From Lolium rigidum (lineage: Eukaryota; Streptophyta; Magnoliopsida; Poales; Poaceae), in contig NC_061513.1 of assembly GCF_022539505.1 (NCBI RefSeq), positions 351,273,696 through 351,337,695 of the forward strand: 64,000 nucleotides of DNA. Direction: 5' to 3'. Made by a program: the position numbers and the translations under genes. This document shows positions 12,785 through 23,762 of this stretch, in pieces. The notes beneath the pieces are model-generated. The model had not been told where the DNA came from, searched no databases, and saw only the letters and a program-made list of their open reading frames with translations. The first letter of the stretch is position 1, and every line of letters begins with the position of its first letter.

Positions 12785-15700
12785 TTGATAAAAAGATGCA
12801 AGTAAAATGGAACTTGGTCATTATATATGGAGCTTCCCAATTAGAAGATTTCCTGATTGAATTGGGGAATGTCTATGGTGATCAAGAGCTGCCTCTACTC
12901 ATTGGAGGAGTCTTCAACATTATTAGATTTCCTTCAGAAAAAAAACAAAATCATGAGGAGAAACAGATGGACTGATATGTTCAATGCTACTATCAATAGT
13001 CATGGTCTGAGAGAGATTTATTTATCTGATGGACAGTACACCTGGTCAAATAATCAACAAGATCCTACCCTTGAGAAGCTGGATAGATTCTTGATGAATG
13101 ATTCCTGGGAAGCTCTGTTCCCCTCGCAACTGTCCATAAGCTTGTCAGGGATATGTCAGATCACAATCCATTGATTCTTGACACTATGGAACGTAAAGAT
13201 AAGGTTGTCAGAGATTTTAAATTTGAAAAAGCATGGTTGCAAGAAGAAGATTTTCTCTGTAGAGTGTCTTGGGCTTGGCAAATTCATGTGAGAACCTCTG
13301 GTAGTTTGGGAAAGCTGCAATTGAAGCTGAAAAATTTCAAGAAAGATCTGAAAGGTTGGGGAGCAAACTTGAGAGGAAGAGATATCAAAAGAAAGAAGGA
13401 TATTAATAGAGAGCTGGAAGAGCTAGAGAGTCTGGAAGAGGATCAATCTCTGTCTACTAAACAGATAAGAAGAAGGACCCAGATACAACATGAATTGTTG
13501 AATATCATTGATAAAGAGGACAGCTACTGGCAACAAAGATCCAGAGAGAGATGTCTTCTTCAGGGAGATAGTAATCTTCTTTCTTCCATAGAATTTCGAA
13601 TGGCTGCAAAAGGAAGAGAACTATTTTCTCTATGAAAGATGGTAATAATGTTGTACAAGGAACTGAAGATCTGCTGAATCATGCTACTGCCTTCTACAAA
13701 AATCTCTTTGGCCCAGCCACTGATTCTGGGATCAGGCTGAACAGTCATATATCGTCTGCTGATGAAAAAATAAATGCAGAGGAGAGTAAAGTTATGGATA
13801 GAGGATTCAGTGAAGAGGAAATCAAGAATGCCATTGATCAGATGGAAAACAACAAAGCAGTTGGGCCTGATGGGATCCCTGCAGAATTTTACAAAGAATA
13901 TTGGAACATTATTAAAACATACTTGATTGATGCTTTCAATGACTTTCGCAGATATACAATTGACTTGAAAAGAATCAACTATGTCATTATTACCCTTGTG
14001 CCAAAGGGACCAGATGCTGACAAGATACAGAAATACAGACCAATTCGTCTCCTACAAGTCCTTTTCAAGATTTTCACAAAAGCTCTGATCATCAGAGTTA
14101 TTCCTATCATGAACAAGGTCATACACCCCTGTCAAACTGCCTTTATAAAACGAAGATATATTACTGATGGAGTTGCCCTGCTACAGGAAGTCCTAAGGGA
14201 ATTAAAATTCAGAAAACAACAAGGGGTTGTACTGAAAATTGACTTTGAAAAAGCATATGACAAAGTGAATTGGGAATTCCTGTTTGATTGTTGCATACAG
14301 AAAGGATTCAGTGAAAATCGGTTGATCCGGATCAAAAATGCTATTGCAGATGGAACACTTAGTGTTAAGGTTAATGATAAGGTGGGGCCATATTTTGGCA
14401 GTCACAAAGGTGTGAGACAAGGAGATCCTCTTGCTCCCTTTCTTTTTAACATGGCAGCTAACAACCTTGCTAAGATGGTTTCTGTGGCACCGCAAAATGA
14501 TATTGTTGTGGGTTTGGTAGATAATATTATCCCAAAAGGGATTTCTATGTTGCAATATGCTGATGACACAATTCTATTAATCCAAGATGACTCAGGCCAG
14601 AAATCTAAAACTGCTGTTATATCTATTTGAAGCTATGTCTGGACTGAAAATAAACTATGAAAAGAGTGAAGTTATGATGATTCTTCATGATGACAACAAG
14701 ATTCAGACTTACTCTGATCTTTTCAATTGTCAAAGTGGTACTTGGCCAATAAAATACCTGGGCACACCTATCTGTGCAAGGAGGCCCACTGTTGCTGAGA
14801 TGAGCTTCCTAGGAGACAAAACTAGGAAGAAAATGAGTGCCTGAGTGGGAAATAACATGTCAATTGGAGGGAGAATGATAAAAATTGGTGCCTGCCTATC
14901 CAGTACAGGTGTCCATCAGATGTCTATGAGATTGTTGCATAAAACTACTATTGAAGATATGGATAAACCTATTAGATCCTTTTTGGGCTGGTAGTGCAGA
15001 TAAGAGAAATACCATTTTGCTAAATGGTGATGGATTTGTAAGCCCAAGAAAAAGGGTGGCTTGGGTCTGAAAGATCTCACCAAATTCAATATCAGTCTTA
15101 TGTGCAAATGGTGGTGGAAAATTTAATCTACCACTGGCCCTTGGCATGATTTTATGAGTAGGAAGTACCTGAGAGATTCTGGTGTCTTCTACTCTAAATG
15201 CAGACCAGGTGACTCTCCCCTGTGGGCAGATATGCAGAAAGTTAAAGATATGTACTTATCTGGCAGAACAATGCAGGTGGGAGATGGGAAAATCACAAGT
15301 TTTTGGCAGGATGCCTGGTGTGGGAGGGATCCTTTGAAAGACTCATCTCCTGAAATCTTCCTTGTCTGCAATGAACAGAATGTTACAGTTGCTGATGATG
15401 CGGCTCATGGCTGGAACCTCTCTTTTAGGCGGTATCTATCTCCAGAGTTAGCTGTCCAAGTTCATGGACTGCTGGGGATGGTAAGACAAATAGTTCTATC
15501 ACAGGCAAGAGATAAACCATTCTGAAAATGGACAAAAAATGAAATTTATTCCGTGAAATCTATGTACAATCACTTGTGCAGGGGTGGGACTGATAGATCT
15601 TTTAAGAATTTGTCGAAGAGTAAGATCCCACTGAAGATAGAGATTTGGCTATGGTTAATCTGGCATAATGCAATTGCAACTAAAGACAATTTGCTGAAGA

Positions 15701-16524
15701 GGAACTGGATTGGAAATGCCTCTTGTCAGTTTTGTCATCAAAATGAAACCATATCACACCTTTTTTTAATGTGCAGCAGCAAAATATGTGTGGAGTACTA
15801 TATGGCCATGGCTATTGGGGCAATTGACAGGCCTGGAAGTTTCACTCGATTCTTTTGGTGGTTTCCTCGTTTTCTTCCTGCTAGCAGGAATGTTCAGATT
15901 GCTGGGTTGGCATCAATTTGTTGGTCTATATGGAAACTTCGAAACAGAGCCTGTTTTGAGAAGAAACTGATAAAATCTCCTAATGAACTAATCAGTTTGT
16001 CCATTTTCTTCATGAATTACTGGGCAGGTCTTCATAATTCGTCTGATGGAAGAAACATCAAAGCTGGCGCTAACAACTTGCTTTGACTGGCGACTGCGGC
16101 TACTACCACCTCTACAGCAACAGAGGGGAGGCCTAGTGGGAGAACCCTGACGATCACTGATGCTGTGATGACTGATCCTGACGGGGAGGATATGGAGACG
16201 GAAGATGCAGAAGCTTAACTCTTTTCCTGAAGATCCCCCTGCTTTTGTGCCTGTTGCGATCGATGTTGGTTGCTGATGTTGACTCCTAGCAATGTCTAGT
16301 GTTTCGTTTTTTTGGTGAGCTGGCCTGTTTTGGCCTTAGTTCTATTGATGTTTAAAACTTTAAGTTCACCTCCATCCTGTAATGAACTCTATAACGTTAG
16401 CATTAGGCAGCGTCCCCCCTTGCTTTTTTTTTCCTTTTTGCTATCAACAAACTGTTGATGTATTTTCGTTATCTCATGGTAATGAAAATCGATCCCCCCT
16501 ATGGGTGGATCGCTTGGAAAAAAT
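12785..16524 (+). mobile_element. LINE (L1-type non-LTR retrotransposon), 5' part missing
   Basis: It begins inside the endonuclease domain right at the Helitron terminus and runs through RT and a C-terminal zinc-binding domain. The non-coding tail ends near a short A-run at 16519-16524. The missing 5' part suggests either that the Helitron inserted into the LINE or that the LINE is truncated. Many indels show it is dead. Confidence 0.85.
12800..16086 (+). pseudogene. LINE ORF2: endonuclease C-terminus, reverse transcriptase, zf-RVT
   Basis: The endonuclease end is seen as LVIIYGAS...GGVFNIIRFPSE (about 12810-12940) and DGQYTWSNNQ...LDRFLMND (13030-13110), followed by SDHNPLIL. The RT carries NKAVGPDGIPAEFYKEYW, VLKIDFEKAYDKVNWEF, GVRQGDPLAPFLFN and YADD (14556-14567). 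Downstream is KYLGTPI, then a zf-RVT-like region (15553-16086) with CQFCHQNETISHLFLMC. Together these are the nuclease, polymerase and C-terminal domain that copy LINE RNA at its target. Frameshifts lie at about 12945 (A-run), 13130, 13590 and 14610; stops occur near 14844, 15123 and 15525. Confidence 0.9.
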
Positions 16525-16539
16525 GAACTCATGAGTTGT

Positions 16540-17875
16540 TCTGAAATCATGAGTTTGATTGCTATGAAGTTTGTCCATGCTTGATAGATGTTAAGCCATA
16601 ATAAACGCTCGATTCTGAAGATGTACTAGTGGTTTCCTGAATCTATTTTTCTGTACCCGGTTATCTATATTAATTCAGAGCTTTTGTAGATTTTGTTGGA
16701 GTCCAGAGTTTGTAGTTTAGAGTTTTATGTCCACTCGAGTGTGTAGTTGAGAATTTTCTATCCAAGTTTAGAGTTTGCAGTCGAGGTTTGGACTTTTAGG
16801 GTGCAGTTCAGAGTTTTGCCTGGGTTCAAACTTTCATTGTGGAGTTTGAAGGCGTATGCGGGTTGCCACACTGTTCCACACTAATTGTAGCGGTGTGTGG
16901 CGGGCAGCCACACACACCCGTAATGGATGCATTATCCTGCATGCAACTAGTAGCGGACAACGGCATCCCGCATGCAAACCTGTAGCGGACAACAGCATTC
17001 CGCCCCGATTGCAACCTTAATCACATGACTGTAACATGAGTTAACGATAAGTGAGAGGCGCCTTGGTTAAATTTAGAGCTTTTAGAGCTTTCTAAAGTAG
17101 AAGCACACCCTGCCCTTGGAAGCAGCAGATTCGAGAAGAAAAACAAAGTCCAAGAATTGACTAAGTGAGTAACACCGCAACGGTCCTGTCAGGGTACCAT
17201 CAAGAAAGAAAATATGAGACTTAAGAGCCCGTCAGGGTATCAGCAAGGTAAATACGGCAGAAATTTTGACAGTGATCAAACAATTGATAAAACAAATTAA
17301 TTTGCATGGAAACATACCCTTGCCCTTGGAAGCAACAGATTCAAGAAGAAAAACATGGTCCGAGAAGTGACTAAGTGAGTAAAACTGCAGCAACACAGTC
17401 AGAGTATGAAATCATGAGTTTGATTGCTATGAAGTTTGTTCATGTTTGGTCCATATTAAGCGATAACAAACGCTCGGTTGAAGATGTAGTGGTTTCCGAA
17501 AGATGTACTGGTTTCCTGAATCTATTTTTTGTTATCTACATTCAGAGTTTCCGTAAATTTGTTGCAGTCCAGAGTTTGCATTTTAGAGTTTTATGTCCTT
17601 CGAGTGTGTAGTTGAGAGTATTCTGTCCAGTTTAGAGTTTGTAATCAATGTTTGGACTTTTAGTGTGCAATTTAGAGTTTTATCTGGGTAATCTTCAAAC
17701 TTCCATTGTGGAGTTTGAGGGTCTATGTGGGCTGCCGCACTGTTCCACACTAATTATTGTTGTGTGTGGCGAGCAGCTGTAAACATCGCAATAAATATAT
17801 TATCTGCATGCAACCAGTAGTGATCAACCACTTGCAACGTTAATCTCATGATTGTAACATGATTGTAACATGAAT
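16540..17875 (+). repeat. Diverged direct duplication, two copies about 860 bp apart
   Basis: The block starting GAAATCATGAGTTTGATTGC occurs at about 16541 and 17406. It continues in parallel through the CAGAGTTT-, TTTAGAGTTTTATGTCC-, TGTTCCACACTAATT- and CATGCAAC-like segments to about 17030 and 17875. A second shared block (CCCTTGCCCTTGGAAGCA) lies at about 17110 and 17318. It is a tandem segmental duplication with many point changes. No coding content was recognised in 16525-17922. Confidence 0.75.
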
Positions 17876-17922
17876 CACCCATAGAAGGTGCTCCTCGCGA
17901 CTTTCACTCCACTTGGCACTTG

Positions 17923-18234
17923 AGGCTGGCCATAGTGGGTAGTATCATATAGTAGTATCATGCATATGATACTTTTGTATGAGACTAGATCCATAATGCA
18001 TAGTATTATAGACTAGTATCATAATTTTACTATATTAATTGATTGTAGAATCCCAATACAAATTTGTGTACAAGATTTATTTGATACTAACTTTTCTCGT
18101 GATGTGCGCTATGATATAGTATCTACCTATGATACTCTAATCTTCTCTCTCATCCATAATTACCTGCCACATCAGCATTTTAGTGGGGCTAGGATGCATG
18201 ATACTAGCTATGATACTAGCACTATGGCTAGCCT
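17923..18234. mobile_element. TIR MITE, about 312 bp, Mutator-like by appearance
   Basis: The left end AGGCTGGCCATAGTG and the reverse complement of the right end, AGGCTAGCCATAGTG, are terminal inverted repeats. They extend for about 45 bp with GTATCATA and ATGCATG motifs. The interior is AT-rich, with TATGATACT-like repeats and no ORF. I could not find a convincing target duplication, so the superfamily is uncertain. Confidence 0.75.
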
Positions 18235-18423
18235 GATATGCCCCCTACTCACGTGCTTGACACAATAGTAAGTCCATTAATATCGTAACATTAGTTTTTA
18301 TCCTCACATGCAATTCTAATTTTTCTTTATTTTTATTCTCACATGATAAATGTTTTGTGTGGTTTTCCAGGATTGTGCTTAGGGCGTCAAGCACTGCAAT
18401 GTGGTTGTTAAGAAGTATCAAGT

Positions 18424-19599
18424 TGTTGACTGCCAAAACCCACCGGCGGGCAGCGGCCTTGTCAACACCGTAGAGCCGGGAAGAGCCTAGAGCTGCGGCT
18501 GGCTGAGACCCCTCCGAGCGATGGCCCGCAATGCTCTTCTGGTCACACGCGGTGATGCGAAGTGCAAGGGCGTGCCACCTGACCTATACCCGGTCGAGAA
18601 GGTGATGGGGATGCCTCGCTTAGTTTCCTCGCAGGGCATACATGTAAACATTAAATACGAGCCTCGATCGGCTCTCGGAGTTATCTCGTGAATCGGCTCA
18701 AAGAGCCGATCCACCCATGATTTGTACGGGGTGCACGAATACTTGGTGGTCCTGCTTGATCAAGATAGAGCTAATGAGATCTACGACGATTTAGGGTTTT
18801 CACCGCATAATCGGATCATCCTACTCCAGGTTGGGCCTCGCGGCCACGCACGGTGCTCGTAAGCCGATCCTAAACAAGGCCTAAAAACCAACATGGAGTT
18901 GATCCTCGGAACATCCTGTTTAGGACTTGCGAACGCCACCCTACGTGCCACCGGATCCTCCCCCCTTTGTAAGGCCTAACTATTGCAGATATTAAACTAA
19001 TCCTTGTAGAACAAGGAGCAATCGTAACGGATCAGATCTACTAAATAATGATCAAGCGGGGTGCCGCCCCCACACCCGAGATAGGTGTGAGGGCGGCTAG
19101 ATATGCAAGGGTTGCACTACGTAAGCATGCTTAAACGAAGAACAATGCTAACCCTAACACATCTATGATAACTACGTTGCTCGCCATCAAAAGCGCTTCG
19201 ATACGAGCAACGCATGAACAACGTGGAGCTTGTGCTGCCTAGATCGCAAGATGCGATCTAGGCAGCATGTCGCTTACCCGATAGAAACCCTCGAGACGAA
19301 GGAGTTGGCGATGCGCCGAGATTGGTTTGTTTTGGGTTGAACGTGAGTTGTTGTTTATTCCATAAACCCTAGGTACATATTTATAGTCCAGGGGACTTTC
19401 TAATGTGGGCGTGCACCAAACCGTGCACGAGTAAGATTCTACTTTCTAAACTAAGATGCGATCTAATATTTTACGGATACAAGGGCAATTAAACCCAACT
19501 TGGTACAACGGGCCGATTCACGTAATCCTCCATGTATATTTCTTCAAGCCCATCTTGATCGCGGCCCACCTCCTGATTAGCCAAAATCTGGTGATAACA
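18424..19599 (-). repeat. 3' LTR of the 18424-24936 element
   Basis: 1176 bp. On the minus strand a TATA box (CTATAAATA, 19386-19378) precedes a 33-nt perfect palindrome (19234-19266) and a second imperfect hairpin (about 19061-19097). Differences from the other LTR are few and cluster at CTG/CAG/CCG sites. Confidence 0.92.
19234..19266 (-). promoter_or_regulatory. Perfect 15-bp-stem hairpin in the LTR, downstream of the TATA box
   Basis: GCTGCCTAGATCGCA pairs perfectly with TGCGATCTAGGCAGC around a 3-nt loop. It lies about 110-150 bp downstream of the minus-strand TATA box, so it should be in the RNA leader. The copy in the other LTR has a one-base bulge (GCTTGCCT) but keeps the stem. Confidence 0.6.
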
Positions 19600-19793
19600 C
19601 ATGCCCCCCTGGTTTTGGTAATGATAATTTCAAAACCACTCTGTTTTTCCTCCGAAGGGTCATGTCGTGGCAGAGCAGAACTGTCGCAGCATGCTTCATC
19701 ATGATGACTTGCCTTCCCAATTTCTCTGCACGATTTGACAGTTTTGGCACCATGTCCTCGAGAACTGCTCGAAAATTAAAACCCCCAACTCCT

Positions 19794-19802
19794 TTTATTT
19801 AA
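19794..19802 (+). promoter_or_regulatory. TATA-like box of the antisense acidic ORF
   Basis: TTTATTTAA lies 68 bp upstream of the ATG at 19870 and is followed by a CCCCTTCACCCCTTCC pyrimidine-rich leader. The box is weak, but it has the same layout as the antisense gene at 9283. Confidence 0.4.
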
Positions 19803-19869
19803 CCGCATCGAACAGTTCTCCCCTTCACCCCTTCCGCATTAGCACTCCAAAAAACCCTCCCCTGCAACC

Positions 19870-20390
19870 ATGTCTTCTTCCTCTTCCTCCTCTTCTTCAT
19901 CAGATCTTTCCCACGTGTCCTCTCCCATCCGAGAGTCGACGCCTTCGTGGGGTACGCAAGCGGCGTACGACATCCTCGCCCCAACGAAGTGGGACAAAGA
20001 GGACCACGACTCCTCCGTCAGGTCCGAGGATGACAAATCCTTGACCGACGGGAGAGCGACCTCCGTTTCCTTGCCGTCGGGGAACCGGAGGAGGAGAGCG
20101 ATGATGATCGCATCTCTCGGGCGGACTTCACCACTTCCGAGGAGGTGAAGGAGGAGGAAGAGGAGGAGGAGGACGAAGACAGCTCCTCCGACGAGCCGCC
20201 GGCCAAACGCCGCCACCTCTGGCCCGGGAACCTTAGCGACGTCGACAGTGACGACGACGCTGACGAAGAGGATGAAGACGATGAGGGTCCTGCCGGCGGC
20301 CGCTGGAGCAGCGATGACGAGCCGGTAGGGAGCAGCGCCGGCAGCGGCGATGACGGTGACGACGACGACGAGGGCAGCAGCGGCCCCTAG
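19870..20390 (+). pseudogene. Antisense acidic Ser/Asp/Glu-rich ORF in the Gypsy element
   Basis: ATG 19870 opens MSSSSSSSSSSDLSHVSSP; the frame that ends at TAG 20388-20390 carries long Glu/Asp runs (SSDEPPAKRRHLWPG, then DSDDDADEEDEDDEGP). The two halves are in different frames, with the shift near 20049 after LTDG. Proteins of this type (Ser-rich start, acidic body, a short KR patch) occur antisense beside the 3' LTR in related grass elements; their role is not known to me. The KRR patch could be a nuclear signal, but that is a guess. Confidence 0.65.
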
Positions 20391-20509
20391 ATAGGGTCTT
20401 AGCATAGGGCTAGCAGTAGCAGACGGGGCAATGTATCCCCCTAGTATTTCCTTTTGAGAGCAATCAGCTCTTCTATGTAAGAAATCTGGCTTATCAATGA
20501 AGAAATTCC

Positions 20510-22050
20510 CCAACTCGATTTTGCCGATTCCCTTTATGATAATTTAGCCGATTGTCCTTCACTCTGATTCTCGCCGATTGCCAATCCGGACAATGCCCAA
20601 CAAGCCGATGGCATCGCATCGGTCTCTCACGATAGATTTTGTGATAGATTCATCCGGACCCAAGCTCTCGGTCAAACCAGGCCCGACCATAAGCGTGCAA
20701 ACCCTAGGCCTTCAGACATTCTTCTGCCACATTCTTCCCTTCCAGATCCTCTTTGTCTCTAGAAGCGCCCTAAGATCGTTGCCGGATCAATTTAAACGCC
20801 GAAGCTGCCACTTCTGCAGGACAGGCATTACCTCTGTAGCAACGTTCTATAATCCTGCTCTGTATAATCCTGCTCTGTTCTCTTTCAGCAACTATTGCTC
20901 CAAATCAAACTGAGACGCAGAGCCAACCGATTTTAGCGAACTCGGCCTTCTTATAGCAAAGGACCTCTCGCGGCAAGTTGCCCCCCGAGCCTCAGCCGGG
21001 GTAGAGACAATGATGAAGACCAATAATTCAGGCAAACAGGCCTGGGCTCGACCACGTCCGAGAGTGGACCACCTTTCATCCGCTGACAGTCTACACAGCC
21101 GATTCAGCAGGCTATTAATCTGGTGTTGAGTAGGTGCCCTCAACATAGTCCTGGGCTTGTCGCTGAATCGTCTTGCATATTGAAACTGATAATTCCGTAA
21201 CATCAGCACCATTCCTCAGGCCCGTTGTGATGCAGAGTTAGCCGATTCCAACGAAATTGGTCCGCGTAGCAAAGGATCCTTCGGGGCAAGCTGCCCCCCG
21301 GGCCTCAGTCGGGCGAGAATAACAGTGAGCCCACCACATCGGTCACCCTCGGCTTCCAACTTGTAATGCAGCATCAGCCGACTCCAACAACTATCGGCTC
21401 TTCGTTTCTGGCAGGCTGGGACGCCTCCCGGTGGGGATGTCTTTGAATCTCTGATGCCCTCCAAATTCTGGACGCAACACCCCCTAGAAGTGACAGCTAC
21501 TAAGTCACCATCTTGGTCAAAACGTCGCAGCCGATTGCTTCGTCATCGGCTGTTCTCGCAGTCTTAGGAAGGCTCTATCCTGACTTGCCGTTTAATCAGA
21601 GCCACGACCCTCAAACCTGCTAATGCCGCTGACCTTGAAGGCTTGCCAATGAGAATTAGGGGTCCTTGAAAGGAAGACCCATTTCACGCTCCATTGATCC
21701 TTAAGTCGATGTCTGCACATCGGCTATGCTTAAAAAATTTTGAATTTCCGGCCGATTTGTGTATCGGCCCCCATACTCCAATACCCATCGCCACAGGATG
21801 GGACACTTCTACTGCATATCCTCGTGTTTTATCCACTTGGGCGCCCCCCCGAGCCGATTCTGTCAAGAGAATTGATGATATCGGCTCTGTTGGATCATGT
21901 GTTGAACCCGGGCAGTATGGATGGTGAGGATATCCACGGCCGATTACTGGAATCGGCCTCCACGTTGTTTGCTCGGTGAAGGTTTTGTAATGTTCCTTCA
22001 TAGACCCTTGGGGCCGATCACAAGGATCAGCCTCGCCAAGTTGCACATCG
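20510..22050. other. Non-coding region dense in GCCGAT/ATCGGC motifs
   Basis: About 1.5 kb between the antisense ORF and gag-protease has no recognised coding sequence. The hexamer GCCGAT or its complement occurs roughly 18 times (for example near 20522, 20549, 20573, 20602, 21097, 21239, 21531, 21551, 21718, 21753, 21765, 21852, 21889, 21940, 21952 and 22013), on both strands. It also recurs in the element's LTRs. Confidence 0.6.
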
Positions 22051-22061
22051 CTTGGCTTCAA

Positions 22062-23701
22062 TTACATGGTCAGGCCAGTGGATAAAACTAGCTTAACCCT
22101 TCCCTTTGTCACATCGATGCGCTCGCAGTCGTCCAAGTTGATGCCTGAGAGGGGTTCTTGGCCTGCTGCTTCCCATGCGTTCATGCCGCCCGTTGAAACT
22201 TCGGCCGAGTCATCGGCTCGGACGACCTCTACCTCATCACCATCCCACTCGTATTATGCATTGGTGCATCGTGGAGGGAATGCAGCAGTTGGCGTGGATC
22301 CAATCTCTTCCCGAAGCAATACAAAGCATAACCGCTCGTGCTATCAACGATGAAGAACGTCGTAGGGATAGTTTTTCTTCCTACGGTCGGATCCACGTTC
22401 GAACTCCTTGTGCCTCGGACGCTTGGCCGTTGAAGTCGCTCAACGTCACGTTAGTCTTGATTAGATCCGAACTCGAGCGTCCCGACTCGACGTAGCATAG
22501 AGTACGGCATGATGTTAACTGCCGCTCCGGTGTCCACCAGCATCTTATTTACAGGCCTCCCATCGATATATCCTCGTAAATACAGGGCCTTCAGATGCCT
22601 GTAGCTCCTTTCTCGTGGCTTCTCAAAGATAACCGGCCGTGGGCCGCAGTCAAGTTGTGCCAGGGATGTCTCATCTAATCCTGGAGCACTGAACTCCGAA
22701 GGGAGGATAAACACCATATTTGTGCCAGCCGATGTTTCATCATCGGCTTTTCTCTCGTTCGGGGCGCCACTCTTTTCTTTGTGGCTGACCTTCCTTGTCC
22801 AGGGTTCGCCGAATTTTGGCGGCCGGATCGAGGCCGTGCCTTCCTTAGCGTGCGCGGTATAATCTTTCAGCCTTCTTCCAACCCACGCGGACGCTGAACT
22901 CTTCGCTTCGGGAACGGCCGAGCCCATCGGGGCACCACCCGGGCTGATGATATTTGTATTCTTCACCACCGTCCTCTAGCTCCTCGAGATCTTCCACCCG
23001 AGCGGACTCAGCCTGCTTGTTCCGAGGCGGGAAAGGCCCTAGACGGCCGAACACGGACACGTTAGCGGCACCCTTCTTCCTTTGTTTGCATTCGGGCAGT
23101 CCTCGATTGTTGGCAATCGGCTCATTCCTGAGTCCCAGCAATGTTTGAAGAACGGGCAGTCCCAGTGCCTATCCATGTCACCCTACCCCCTTGGCCTTCC
23201 TTCGGCGCGACGATCGTACCCGTCGTTGCTTCTACCATGTTGGCGGTACCTTCTGACCTCGGCATCAGACCGAAAATTCCTTTTGTCATCTACGTCGTAG
23301 CGCCGACGTCGGTCGTGGTGTTGCTCGTATTTGTTGAGGAGGTGCTCGGAGAGTGGGCGTTGATACTGCACGCTTCTTATCCCCTCCCTTGCCAGGTACC
23401 GCCTGTCCTCATCTTGGGGTTGGTCGCGCAGATCGGTCCCCTCTTCATCCTTGCCACGGGAGTGGCTGCTTTCTGTTTTCTCTTTGTCATGGCGGCTTGC
23501 AGACCCTGCCATATTGACACCAAAGGAAAACTTTGGCTGACCTATGGAGTGGCTGAAATCCACCGTGTCGACGCCGGGCCCCGGACGTGGGTCTCTACCG
23601 AGCTTGATATCGTGCGGCCGGGTCTTCTCAGAGGAGCCGATGAGTTCGGCTTCGAGGATGGCTTTGATCTCATCGCACGTGACTGGCGTGCCGCCCGCCA
23701 T
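22062..23701 (-). pseudogene. gag-protease remnant of the Gypsy element
   Basis: It begins at ATG 23701 (MAGGTPVTCDEIKAIL), 62 bp inside the right LTR. Successive frames carry a charged gag linker (to about 23183), a PECKQRKKGAANVSVFGRLG block that follows the zinc-knuckle region in related elements, and FILPSEFSAPG. Next comes an aspartic protease with NKMLVDTGAAVNIMPYSMLRR (about 22530). A downstream stretch, NAWEAAGQEPLSGINLDDCERIDV, ends near 22062. Gag packages the RNA and the protease matures the polyprotein; the DTGA catalytic motif is intact. Frame changes near 23160, 22960 and 22460, and the absence of any pol, make it non-functional. Confidence 0.8.
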
Positions 23702-23762
23702 CTCAGATGTAGATGGCGATGTGGTTGATGTAGACGATTGTCCCACCGGGCGTGCCAGAATG

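Noticed and set aside
19600..23762. Reverse transcriptase or integrase in the 18424-24936 element
   Set aside because: Looked for YxDD and the integrase motifs on the minus strand; only gag-protease pieces are present.
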